The translations under genes and the position numbers were made by a program. Shown here piece by piece: positions 43,268-51,830 of a stretch of DNA of 64,000 nt (the stretch's first letter is position 1; each line of letters begins with the position of its first letter). The notes beneath the pieces were generated by a model that searched no databases, had not been told where the DNA came from, and saw nothing but the letters and a program-made list of their open reading frames with translations. Source of the DNA: Parasporobacterium sp. (GTDB taxonomy: Bacteria > Bacillota > Clostridia > Lachnospirales > Lachnospiraceae); contig JAFWOB010000137.1 in the NCBI GenBank assembly GCA_017510065.1, positions 1-64,000 on the forward strand, read 5' to 3'.

Positions 43268-45718
43268 TTATTTATAAATGTGAAGAAGCAGCATCTCATG
43301 CGTTTTCAGCTCTGCCTCAAGGAAAATCTCTCCGTTTTCTGCGGTGCGGTGTTCCATTTGGATCCTGGGGATACAGATATTCTTCATATACTCAATATCA
43401 TTGCTCCGCATAACCGGCTCGAATCCCAGCCGTTTCCATTCATCCATAACACTTCCGTGTTCCCGGTTGACAATATGCCTTTTGATCACATATTCTCCGC
43501 CGGGGATCAGATCATGTACCAGGAATTTCATTGTCACCGGGTCATTGTTCTCAAACATGGTATCCACGTTATATACATCCACAAGATTTTCTTCTTCGTA
43601 TTTATAATTGAAGATCAGGTTCTTGTAATTATAGCACAGGATATAGATATTGTTCGGACTGTTCCGGACCGCAATATATCCATCGCCGCTGGAAAGCAGA
43701 TCATCCCCCAGTTTGGCAAGGAAATACAATGCATAATAGGATGGTTTCGGGATCCCGTCTTTGCTCATCAGGCCGGATCCGCCATGCAGGATACCAGGCG
43801 GCGCATAATGAACAGACAGACGATCCGTTGCCACCCAGAAACAGATCAGATCCGCATATTCCTGAAATGCATTGGTGACCCGCAGAACATTTGTTCCACG
43901 TCCGCAGTGATCGTTCATGGCATTCCGGTTGGAGAGGATCGTTGTCGTTTCCGTAACGAACAGCGGACGTTCCGGTGCATGGACAGCTTTCAGCCGGTTA
44001 GTGATATTCTGGATCTGGTTCATCATAAAATCCGGGTCCATATTCCGGATCTGATTCATCATTAAATCCGGGTCCATATTCCGAAGCTGGTCGGTAATAT
44101 CATCCTGTTCCTGCAGATCCCTATTGGAGGAAACTTTATAAGGAAACAGAAAAACTGAATAAAAATCCGGATAGATCCCCATCTTTTCCCATTGATCCAT
44201 ATCGCATCCGACATCAAACTCACTTCCGTCCAGCAGCCAGTCAGGTCCTCCGACCATACAGCTTTGGCAGCGTGATTTAATGATATTGTAGGAAGATTCG
44301 AACACTTTCCAGTAATCATTGTTTTCGTAATAGGCAAATCCAAGAGTTACTGGGAAATTACCGAATTCGAAGATCCAATGGGATACTTCTTCTTCCCCGT
44401 ACCGGAACATGACATGCTCCATAAACTGGGTCAGAAAATAACTCCACTGATCCAGATTCTGAAACCCCATGTTGTCTTCCTTTCGGAAATACAGCATGCG
44501 GTTATTCTTGATCACGCACTCCGGATGGTCTGTCATATCAAAGAAGGGGTGTACATGAAGACCGGTCAAAAAGTCCAAAACCATATCCACCATATCGAAA
44601 CTCAGCGTTTTTTCATCCGGATCCGCAGCGATCATACACTGTGGGGAAAACAGATTCCACATGCGGATATAAGACAGTCCCAGCTGTTTCACCATCTGGG
44701 AAATCTGTTTCTGTACAGATGAACTGACCATTTTATAAAACGCTCCTATAGTAACCGCTTTTGTGGAAATATGCCGGAAAGGACGGATCTTGTTCTGGAA
44801 AATGTTGATCGTCTCAGAGGGCTTTTGTGCTTTCTGTACCTGGACATGTGTATTCAGGTACTGTCTGATCTGCGCTTCTTCTTCATCTGTCAGCTTTATG
44901 CTGCCTTTTTCCTGGATATTCCGGACACTCTTTTTATACTGGGAAGGCGTTGTCCTGTACAATTCCTTAAAGACCCGGTTGAAAGAAGACGGGCTGGAAA
45001 AACCATTATCGATTGCAATCTCTGTGATCGACTTATTGGAATTCAGTAAATCGTCCACAGCATAATGCATCCTGACCTGATTCACATAATCCGGAAATTT
45101 AACACCGGTAATTTTCTTGAAGATCCTGGATAACGTTGAAACGGACACAAACATACTGTCAGAAAGGCTGACAAGACTGATCGGTTCCTGATAATTATTA
45201 TTGATATAAGTAAGGATTTCCTGGATACGGGCAGAATCTGTAATACTCTTTCCTGTTCCGCCTTCCGCCGCCGTCATCTTGTAATTGCGTACAAGGCAGT
45301 TGATCAGACGGCCGTACAGTTCCATAAAACGGAATGCATCTTTTTTGTCATCGTTCATCTTCAGAAAGATGATCTGATGGAAAATGTCATATAATTCCCG
45401 GTAATTCGGTGTATCGGATGGGATCTGTGCACACCAGAAACTAATGTAGTCTTCGTCCAGAAGATCTGTCATCATCTCATAGGAAATATTGATCCTGCAT
45501 ACAAGAGCATCTCCATTTACATAAATATAATGCCTTTTATTGCTGTTGATCAGCAGGATTTCTTCAGAATGAAGCACATATTCATTCTCTTCGATCACTA
45601 CAGTCACATGACCTTCGATAATGAACAGCATTTCAATATTCCGGTGAAAATGTTCTGTTTCATTTTTTGCACGGAAAACATCACATGTGATGCCTCTGCT
45701 GTCTAATTTCTTGCTCAT
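43268..45718 (-). CDS. AraC family regulator with cupin and GH39-like domains
   Basis: 816 residues. N-terminal cupin (about 15-95, ETEHFHRNIEM), AraC helix-turn-helix pair (about 163-262), then a long C-terminal domain (about 300-816) like a GH39 beta-xylosidase barrel. The acid/base NE pair of GH39 enzymes reads GNF here (Asn454-Phe455), while the nucleophile-like Glu590 remains (FVTETTT), so it is probably a sugar sensor, not an enzyme. Residues 546-569 are two copies of a 12-residue repeat (RNMDPDLMMNQI). It heads the transcript containing the second alpha/beta pair and likely controls the island. The SD is weak. Confidence 0.85.
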   Translation of the reverse strand: MSKKLDSRGITCDVFRAKNETEHFHRNIEMLFIIEGHVTVVIEENEYVLHSEEILLINSNKRHYIYVNGDALVCRINISYEMMTDLLDEDYISFWCAQIPSDTPNYRELYDIFHQIIFLKMNDDKKDAFRFMELYGRLINCLVRNYKMTAAEGGTGKSITDSARIQEILTYINNNYQEPISLVSLSDSMFVSVSTLSRIFKKITGVKFPDYVNQVRMHYAVDDLLNSNKSITEIAIDNGFSSPSSFNRVFKELYRTTPSQYKKSVRNIQEKGSIKLTDEEEAQIRQYLNTHVQVQKAQKPSETINIFQNKIRPFRHISTKAVTIGAFYKMVSSSVQKQISQMVKQLGLSYIRMWNLFSPQCMIAADPDEKTLSFDMVDMVLDFLTGLHVHPFFDMTDHPECVIKNNRMLYFRKEDNMGFQNLDQWSYFLTQFMEHVMFRYGEEEVSHWIFEFGNFPVTLGFAYYENNDYWKVFESSYNIIKSRCQSCMVGGPDWLLDGSEFDVGCDMDQWEKMGIYPDFYSVFLFPYKVSSNRDLQEQDDITDQLRNMDPDLMMNQIRNMDPDFMMNQIQNITNRLKAVHAPERPLFVTETTTILSNRNAMNDHCGRGTNVLRVTNAFQEYADLICFWVATDRLSVHYAPPGILHGGSGLMSKDGIPKPSYYALYFLAKLGDDLLSSGDGYIAVRNSPNNIYILCYNYKNLIFNYKYEEENLVDVYNVDTMFENNDPVTMKFLVHDLIPGGEYVIKRHIVNREHGSVMDEWKRLGFEPVMRSNDIEYMKNICIPRIQMEHRTAENGEIFLEAELKTHEMLLLHIYK
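44011..44082. repeat. 36-bp tandem duplication inside the AraC/GH39 gene
   Basis: Units 44011-44046 and 44047-44082 differ at 2 of 36 positions and keep the frame, giving a doubled 12-residue segment in the GH39-like domain. The near identity suggests a recent event. Confidence 0.9.
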
Positions 45719-45765
45719 AACACCAATCTCATGATAAAATTGTGAAATTTTTTATGATTTTTTGC

Positions 45766-45794
45766 ATTATAACAGATTTCTGCAAGACACTCAA
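45766..45794 (-). promoter_or_regulatory. Promoter of the AraC regulator transcript
   Basis: TTGAGT (45789-45794), 17 bases, TATAAT (45766-45771) on the minus strand, 48 bases ahead of the start codon. Confidence 0.75.
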
Positions 45795-45831
45795 GATAGG
45801 ACACCGCATTTAACCAATCGATTTTTGCATT

Positions 45832-46887
45832 TCAGGATCCAGGTTCATTCCATTCATCTTCCGGAAAGTGTATCCCGGCAGATTTTCTGGCTTCTTCGAT
45901 CACTTCTATCGTATCGATCGTTACAGAAAGCCTTCGTTCAAATTCCTTTGTATTCTTTTCCAACATCAGACGGACAATTTCCCGGATCTCATAATAATAC
46001 CGGTTAGTCGGTCCCGGAACAGTCATATCCTGCAGATCGTATGTGTGGCCCTCCTCTTTTGTTACGATACGTACGGAAACGATTCCGTTCGTTCCTTCTT
46101 TCACATACAGATATCCGTCTTCTCCTTCGATCTGAGCATAATTGACTCCCCAGGTATCTTTCGCCCCGGCTCCGCTGAACAGAAAATCCGGATACCGAAG
46201 GATCATGAGCCCGGAGGTATCTATCATTTCTTTTTGAGGGAGTGCAGCGAGGTTGGGATAATACACTGCTGACAGAGGCTTTCCAAACAGCAGACAGGCA
46301 AAATAGACATTATAATAATTGATATCCATCAGGCTTCCGCCGGAAAAAGCTGGATGAAACACATTGGGGATTTCCGTTTCCTTTTTCTCTTTCAAGGCTT
46401 CACGGAAGCGGTCATACCGGCTGGAATACTGGCTGTAATTGCAAAGTACCAGACGGATCCTTCCGATTTTCGGAAGCATCTGCTGTAAAACTGAGAAGTT
46501 CGGAAGATAAGAGGTCGGCGTCGCATCAATAAGAAACAGGCCTTTTTCTTTCGCCAGAGTTTTCAGTTCTTCTATCTTTGAAGCATTGGCACACATGGGT
46601 TTTTCACAGATGACATGTTTCCCGCTCAAAAGAGCCTGCTCAATATACTTTCCGTGAAGGCTGTTGGGCGATGCGATATAGATACAATCCAAATCGGGAT
46701 CCTCCAGATAAGCCTGCAGATCAGTGAAGACTTTGTCGGCGCCATACTCCCGGGCAAGTACAGTTCCTTTTTCCCGGTCTCTGGAATACACCGCTTTCAG
46801 ACAGATCCCGTCGTTTAGTTTTACAGCATCCAGAATAGAATGCACGATGCTTCCTGTTCCGATCGTTCCGAGTCTTATTTCCTTCAT
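45832..46887 (-). CDS. Gfo/Idh/MocA family sugar oxidoreductase (C)
   Basis: 351 residues. IRLGTIGTGSIVHSIL, YIASPNSLHGKY, CEKPMCAN. At the usual G-G-x3-D-x3-H place it reads SGGSLMDINYYNVYFA, so the conserved catalytic histidine is missing and it may have an altered reaction or substrate. It stands upstream of the AraC gene with the same orientation, separated by the regulator's promoter. GGAG lies before the ATG. It belongs to the glycoside island by type. Confidence 0.85.
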   Translation of the reverse strand: MKEIRLGTIGTGSIVHSILDAVKLNDGICLKAVYSRDREKGTVLAREYGADKVFTDLQAYLEDPDLDCIYIASPNSLHGKYIEQALLSGKHVICEKPMCANASKIEELKTLAKEKGLFLIDATPTSYLPNFSVLQQMLPKIGRIRLVLCNYSQYSSRYDRFREALKEKKETEIPNVFHPAFSGGSLMDINYYNVYFACLLFGKPLSAVYYPNLAALPQKEMIDTSGLMILRYPDFLFSGAGAKDTWGVNYAQIEGEDGYLYVKEGTNGIVSVRIVTKEEGHTYDLQDMTVPGPTNRYYYEIREIVRLMLEKNTKEFERRLSVTIDTIEVIEEARKSAGIHFPEDEWNEPGS

Positions 46888-46985
46888 GGTTTATCTCCTT
46901 CATTTATGTCCTTTTTTGCGGACACCATATCTGATAGCCTGTTTTTGTAAGGGTTATTACAATATCTTAACAGGAGGATTAAGTG

Positions 46986-47198
46986 ATGGCAAATGTTCCC
47001 ATACAGGCCCCGGCTGATTTCCGGTATTATGCTGCCTACTGCAAGGGCCGTCCGCAGCATGACAAGTTTGATCCTTTTCTGATCCGGCATCCTTCCATGA
47101 AGAGCTCACGCAGAGCCAAGATCTTCAGTCCCTTCGATGCACTGCGGGGATTCCGGGATGCGCTTTGCGCGGCAGAAGAAGGCTCCATTTCCCGTTAA
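46986..47198 (+). CDS. Small YolD-like protein
   Basis: 70 residues, rightward, with AGGAGG 8 bases before the ATG. The pattern HPSM...RAKIFSPFDALRGF recalls the small YolD-like proteins of Firmicutes (FSPFAALTGY type), which often lie beside a UmuC-type polymerase gene. No polymerase gene is present here, so it is an orphan or the link is lost. It is divergent from oxidoreductase C and ends 11 bases from the stop of the EamA gene. The ribosome site makes it a real gene; the family call is tentative. Confidence 0.6.
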   Translation: MANVPIQAPADFRYYAAYCKGRPQHDKFDPFLIRHPSMKSSRRAKIFSPFDALRGFRDALCAAEEGSISR

Positions 47199-47209
47199 AG
47201 CAGCGTCCT

Positions 47210-48085
47210 TTACAGATTCAAAAGCACCAGGGCCAGCACTATGACCGCAAGTCCTGCCCACGCTCTCTTTCCCGGCTGCTCCCGGAAAAAGGCAGCACCG
47301 ATCACCGTAACAAGCAGAAGGGTTCCGGCACAAAAACACGGATATACAACGAAGGAAGGAAGTCCTGTCAATGCCTGCAGCAGAAGCGCTGAGGAAAAAT
47401 AATTCGGAATCCCGACCAGGATCCCTGCCAGGAATTCTTTTCCAGATAGTTTTTTCCCGGTTTTTCTGTATTCCATATACATCAGAATACATGTGATCAG
47501 CGCTGCCGCCGCAAAAAGGATCAGGAAATACAGCTGGTCCTCTTCCCTTTTTCCGACATGTTCGAAAACCTTCGCCATTGCATCCGCAAAGCCGCATGCC
47601 AGAAGAACCGCCAGAAGAAGAACCGGCTTTCTGCGGGAAGCAATCCCTGCCTGCTGCTTTTTAATGGATTCTTTATCAAAAAGGATCAGCCAAAAGGACA
47701 GAAAGATCAGCAGGATCCCTGGAATCTGCAGGATTCTGATCCGATCGCCAAAAAATATGGTACTGATCAAAAGAGGGACGATAAGTCCCAGCTTTGAAAA
47801 AGCAGAAGTCAGGATTGCGCCGTTGACTGCAATGCTGCTCTGCATACTGACCAGCCCTGCAACAAATAATAGCCCGGCAACAATCCCACACAGTAAAGTG
47901 ATCGCATCCGGCGAAAGAAGCGCTTGTTTTTCCGGCATCAGGAGAAAGGACAAAAGAACGCAGGTCAGATAATTTCCCAGGATGATCCCATACCGGTTCC
48001 CCTTCTGTTTTCGAAAGATCTTAAGAACAATGGCCATAGAGGCACTGCTCAAGACCGCTATGATCAGATATACCGTTGATGACAT
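47210..48085 (-). CDS. EamA/DMT-type membrane transporter
   Basis: 291 residues, about ten membrane helices in two five-helix halves, no signal. FSKLGLIVPLLISTIFFGDRI and the second-half FVVYPCFCAGTLLLVTVIGAAFFRE fit the drug/metabolite transporter superfamily. GCAGGAGG precedes the ATG. It lies 56 bases downstream of the MBOAT gene and could be in the dlt-like operon. The substrate is unknown. Confidence 0.8.
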   Translation of the reverse strand: MSSTVYLIIAVLSSASMAIVLKIFRKQKGNRYGIILGNYLTCVLLSFLLMPEKQALLSPDAITLLCGIVAGLLFVAGLVSMQSSIAVNGAILTSAFSKLGLIVPLLISTIFFGDRIRILQIPGILLIFLSFWLILFDKESIKKQQAGIASRRKPVLLLAVLLACGFADAMAKVFEHVGKREEDQLYFLILFAAAALITCILMYMEYRKTGKKLSGKEFLAGILVGIPNYFSSALLLQALTGLPSFVVYPCFCAGTLLLVTVIGAAFFREQPGKRAWAGLAVIVLALVLLNL

Positions 48086-48141
48086 TTTGATCCTCCTGCA
48101 TTATCACAGGCAGGATAACATATCAGATTGATTTTGAAAAC

Positions 48142-49779
48142 TCAGAACTGCATGTAAACGAATTCACCGGATGCTACGCCGGGGCCGTACATGCCGAAGA
48201 CGATGATGGCAGCAAAACATCCAAGCATCAATACCCACTGAAGCCATAGATTCTGCTTTTCAAGTCCTGATCTGACACTCTTTCCTGTGATCTCCTGATA
48301 CAGGCTGACAGCAAATACGATCAGCAGGCAGATTCCTGCCAGGATCCAGTTCTGTATCGTCAGCCCGCTGTCGATTTCTGTACCCAGATGGCTGACCGGC
48401 CCTCCGGCAGGTGTCAGACATTTCCAGATCAGTGAAAGGCTGTCCCTGAAACCGTCCGCAATATCAAACGCAAAAGACAATCCGATCAATGCACTCGTAC
48501 GAAGGATCTGCCAGATCTTCCAGCTGACAGCTTCGGTACGGATGTTGAGCTTTCTCAGAAGCCACTGAAACAAGGGATCCAGAAAACCTGCCAGCGCGAT
48601 CAGGACGCCGTTCCAGATGCCGTATCCTGCGTCTTTCCAACTGGCACCATGCCAGATACCGATGATAAAAAAGGTGATCAGAGTCGCCAGACAACCCGGA
48701 AGGACTCTGCCTAAGTGTTGGAGGAATGTATATCCTCCCCACAGGCTGTCTTCCGGAAGTTCTCGCTCGGATCGCTCCAGGCTGCAGATCCGATTCCCGA
48801 ATCTTAAGAAGGCCCTGGATACTGCCATTGGATAAAACAGATAGTTTTTCAGCCAGGAACAAAGAGAAATATGCCATCTCTGCCAGAATCCTGCGAGAGA
48901 CCGGGAGAAGAACGGTCGTTTGAAGTTAAGCGCCATCTCGACTCCCATCATCTGGGCCACGCCGCGTACGATATCAATGCCGCCGGAAAAATCCATATAC
49001 AACTGTATACAGTAGATCACCAGGAGCAGCAGATTGGAGGCATTGCTGAGATCGTGTTTCAGGGGAAGAAGATGATCCAGCGCGATCACCAGCCTGTCCG
49101 CGATCACCAGCTTTTTAAAAAGTCCCCATAAGATCAATTGAAAACCGTGTTTGATATTCTCATAGTCCAGTTTATGACCCTGATAAAGCTGATGGGCCAG
49201 GTCATTATACACGCCAATGGGCCCCTGCACGATCTGAGGAAAAAATGTCACAAACAGCAGAAATTTTGCAGGATTTTTCTCCGGGACAGTTTTCTCCCAA
49301 TAAACATCGATCATATATCCCATCGCCTGGAATGTATAAAAGCTGATTCCTAAGGGGAGAAGGATTCCAAGGCTTTGGACCTCGGTATGGAACCAGCTGC
49401 CTAAAAGTCCGGCTGCCACGTCATAGTATTTCAGCACAGCCAGGATACCGAAATTAAGGACCAGAACAAGCAGCAGGATCAGACGTTTTCTGATCATTGT
49501 TCCATGCTTATGCTCTTTTTTCTGCGTGACATCCCACTCTGCCTTATGAGAGCGAAATTCCAGGCCGCGCTTTTCGATCTCTCTGCCCATCCACAAAGCA
49601 CCTGCCCAGGTGCTGAAAGCAGTAAACAGGATAAACGGACAGTATCGAAGGCATATCATTCCATAGAAAGCCAGGCTGGCGGCAAGCAGCACCAACCATC
49701 TGAACTTAGCGGGTACGATATAATATACAATGATACATGCCAGGACAAAGGCAAAAAAAGTCAGGGATGTCAGCGTCAT
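48142..49779 (-). CDS. MBOAT family O-acyltransferase (DltB-like)
   Basis: 545 residues, longer than DltB (about 400) and similar in size to AlgI-type proteins. Multiple membrane helices; GISFYTFQAMGYMIDVY, FFPQIVQGPI, YMDFSGGIDI, RPFFSRSLAGFWQRWHISL and FIIGIWHGASW with the MBOAT catalytic histidine. It would pass an acyl group from the carrier protein across the membrane toward a polymer. Just downstream of the carrier-protein gene (12 bases). Confidence 0.9.
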   Translation of the reverse strand: MTLTSLTFFAFVLACIIVYYIVPAKFRWLVLLAASLAFYGMICLRYCPFILFTAFSTWAGALWMGREIEKRGLEFRSHKAEWDVTQKKEHKHGTMIRKRLILLLVLVLNFGILAVLKYYDVAAGLLGSWFHTEVQSLGILLPLGISFYTFQAMGYMIDVYWEKTVPEKNPAKFLLFVTFFPQIVQGPIGVYNDLAHQLYQGHKLDYENIKHGFQLILWGLFKKLVIADRLVIALDHLLPLKHDLSNASNLLLLVIYCIQLYMDFSGGIDIVRGVAQMMGVEMALNFKRPFFSRSLAGFWQRWHISLCSWLKNYLFYPMAVSRAFLRFGNRICSLERSERELPEDSLWGGYTFLQHLGRVLPGCLATLITFFIIGIWHGASWKDAGYGIWNGVLIALAGFLDPLFQWLLRKLNIRTEAVSWKIWQILRTSALIGLSFAFDIADGFRDSLSLIWKCLTPAGGPVSHLGTEIDSGLTIQNWILAGICLLIVFAVSLYQEITGKSVRSGLEKQNLWLQWVLMLGCFAAIIVFGMYGPGVASGEFVYMQF

Positions 49780-49791
49780 GATCTTACACCT

Positions 49792-50016
49792 TTAGTTTTC
49801 CAGTCTATCCATCATATCCCACATCGCTTTGGCGCTGTTGAAATTGTCAGGAATGATCTGAGAAGGCGGAACGCTGATCCCGTATTCCCGATCGATCATA
49901 CCGATGATCTGGATCACATCAAAGGATTTCAAAAAACCACCGTCGATCAGGCTCGTTTCGTGTTCAAAATCGACTCCCTTTTTGATCTTTTTTAACTGTT
50001 CGATAAACTTTTCCAT
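49792..50016 (-). CDS. Acyl/aminoacyl carrier protein (DltC-like)
   Basis: 74 residues, ACP fold. The phosphopantetheine serine is Ser31 in GGFLKSFDVIQII, where the usual DSL/DSF has Lys before the Ser. VPPSQIIPDNFNS resembles DltC-type helix 3. It should receive an adenylated substrate from the ligase at 51830 and pass it to the MBOAT. AGGAGGAG precedes the ATG. A separate protein from the acpP of fatty-acid synthesis. Confidence 0.85.
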   Translation of the reverse strand: MEKFIEQLKKIKKGVDFEHETSLIDGGFLKSFDVIQIIGMIDREYGISVPPSQIIPDNFNSAKAMWDMMDRLEN

Positions 50017-50049
50017 TTTCTCCTCCTATCGTCATCTTTGTAACAAGGA

Positions 50050-51693
50050 TTATTTTCCAACTGCATTCATATATGGGATCAGCCAGAAGATCAGCAATAC
50101 CGCAAAGATACCGACGCCAACGAAACAGCCGATCCTCATGACCCGAAGAGTGCGTTTCACATCTCCCGGTTCTTTTTCGGATTCCGGCATTGTCAGGATC
50201 TTCTTCCGCGCAGCTTTTTCCTGATCCGTTACCTGAGTGAAGGCAGAACCGATTGTCATGGCAATTACATTCAGCACCATGCCCACCAGAGCCGAATCCA
50301 AATAAACCGGCGGTTCCCATCCGGCAAAATAAGTGGCGATCTTGTAGATAAATGCTCCCGCAAATCCAGCCAGCATACCGCAGAAAGCACCTGTTTTCGT
50401 CACTCTCTTGCTGAATACGCTGGCGATTGCCACCGGCATCCAGGTACTGGCGATCATGGAGCTACCCAAAAACATAATGATAAACAGCGCCTGAGGATTG
50501 GTCACGGAGATTGCTACCGCAATCACAGCAGCTGCTATCATAGCAATCCTTCCGATCCGGATGTCCCTTCGGTCGGTATTTTGCTCTGCGCTCTTTTCCG
50601 GATGCATCCGAATACGGATCAGTTTCATAATGTCGTTTGAAACCGAAGCACCGATCAGAGACTGAAATGTTGTTGCAGACGATATCCCGGCCGACAGTAT
50701 CCCGGTCAGCAATATCACACCTATGATCTTCGGCATCAGATTCATGCTGGCCCAGATCATAACGCGGCTTGGATCCGGCATATCAGGATATACCCGGTTT
50801 ACCAGCAATGCGGCCATCATGGCAAAAAAATCCAGGGCAAACAATCCGAACGCCGCGATCAGAGAGCTCTTCAGGATCACATGTTCTGATTTTGCCATCT
50901 GATAACGACTTGCCTGCCAGGGGCTGATCATTCCTACAGCGCCCCAGACAATACCGTATACTCCGCCCCACAAGATCACGTCAAAAGTAGAATTTACGTT
51001 AAAACCCAGCACACCGGGTTTCCCTGTCCAGGACAGGATTGCACTGGTATCCGGATCAGAAGCAAGAGAACGGATCGTATCAAAATATCCACCTGTTTCT
51101 TTGGCGATGAAACCGATCCCGATCAATAGTGATAACGTAAATAATGCTGCCATCAGGGTATCAGTGATCAAAACCCCCTTGCTGCCGGCTGTTACGGAAA
51201 TGAATGTAAAAACAGCCGCACAGGCGATCAGACAGATATGATAATGTACGCCTGTTACCGTTGACATCAGTGTTCCCAGTCCCTGAACAACACTGATCAG
51301 ATAGACCGCCATGGTTACCACAGAGACAACGGCAGAAAGCATTCGCATCGAATCGGAATGGAAGCGCATGCCAAAATATTCCGGTATGGTAATGGTGTTG
51401 GATCTTCTTAACTGACGTCCGAAAAATACAGCCCCGAAGATACTTCCGGCACCCAACATACTGGCTATGATCGTCATAGGACCTAATGCGCCTTTATAAC
51501 TTGTGGCAGCATCACCCATGAACAGCCCTGTTCCCATATATGACGCAAGCAGGGAACCTGCGATCAGAAGAACCGGGGCGTTTCTTCCCGCCACATAAAA
51601 ATCTTCTGCGTTCCTGACTTTCCTGCTGACAAAATAACTGATGACAAGAAAGGCTGCCATGACGATGATCATTCCTACAAAATAAATATTCAT
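50050..51693 (-). CDS. Sodium:solute symporter (SSS family) inside a dlt-like operon
   Basis: 547 residues, about 13 membrane helices. SRKVRNAEDFYVAGRN, SYMGTGLFMGDAATSYKGALG, IPEYFGMRF and GILSAGISSATTFQSLIGASVSNDI are SSS features. The start overlaps the stop of a 46-residue gene (ATGA). Its insertion between the ligase and carrier-protein genes suggests that it brings in the substrate to be adenylated or a counter-ion-linked metabolite. The substrate is unknown. Confidence 0.88.
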   Translation of the reverse strand: MNIYFVGMIIVMAAFLVISYFVSRKVRNAEDFYVAGRNAPVLLIAGSLLASYMGTGLFMGDAATSYKGALGPMTIIASMLGAGSIFGAVFFGRQLRRSNTITIPEYFGMRFHSDSMRMLSAVVSVVTMAVYLISVVQGLGTLMSTVTGVHYHICLIACAAVFTFISVTAGSKGVLITDTLMAALFTLSLLIGIGFIAKETGGYFDTIRSLASDPDTSAILSWTGKPGVLGFNVNSTFDVILWGGVYGIVWGAVGMISPWQASRYQMAKSEHVILKSSLIAAFGLFALDFFAMMAALLVNRVYPDMPDPSRVMIWASMNLMPKIIGVILLTGILSAGISSATTFQSLIGASVSNDIMKLIRIRMHPEKSAEQNTDRRDIRIGRIAMIAAAVIAVAISVTNPQALFIIMFLGSSMIASTWMPVAIASVFSKRVTKTGAFCGMLAGFAGAFIYKIATYFAGWEPPVYLDSALVGMVLNVIAMTIGSAFTQVTDQEKAARKKILTMPESEKEPGDVKRTLRVMRIGCFVGVGIFAVLLIFWLIPYMNAVGK

Positions 51694-51830
51694 CTCACAG
51701 TGTCCTTCCCTTTTTTCGTCACGGAAACAGAAGAACTGTCATTTCGATAGTCTTTTTTCACTTTCAGATAAGCCCATACTGCGAAAAAAGTGATCCAGGC
51801 GCATACTGCTGCTGCAATTAATATCTCCAT
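51690..51830 (-). CDS. 46-residue single-helix protein coupled to the symporter
   Basis: A gene too short for most callers. The start codon shares one base with the stop of the ligase gene (TAATG) and the stop overlaps the symporter start (ATGA), so it is fully coupled on both sides. Residues 3-22 form one membrane helix (LIAAAVCAWITFFAVWAYLK), followed by a basic/polar tail (KVKKDYRND...). Small helix proteins are known partners of SSS and NSS symporters; that role is inferred from position. Confidence 0.8.
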   Translation of the reverse strand: MEILIAAAVCAWITFFAVWAYLKVKKDYRNDSSSVSVTKKGKDTVR

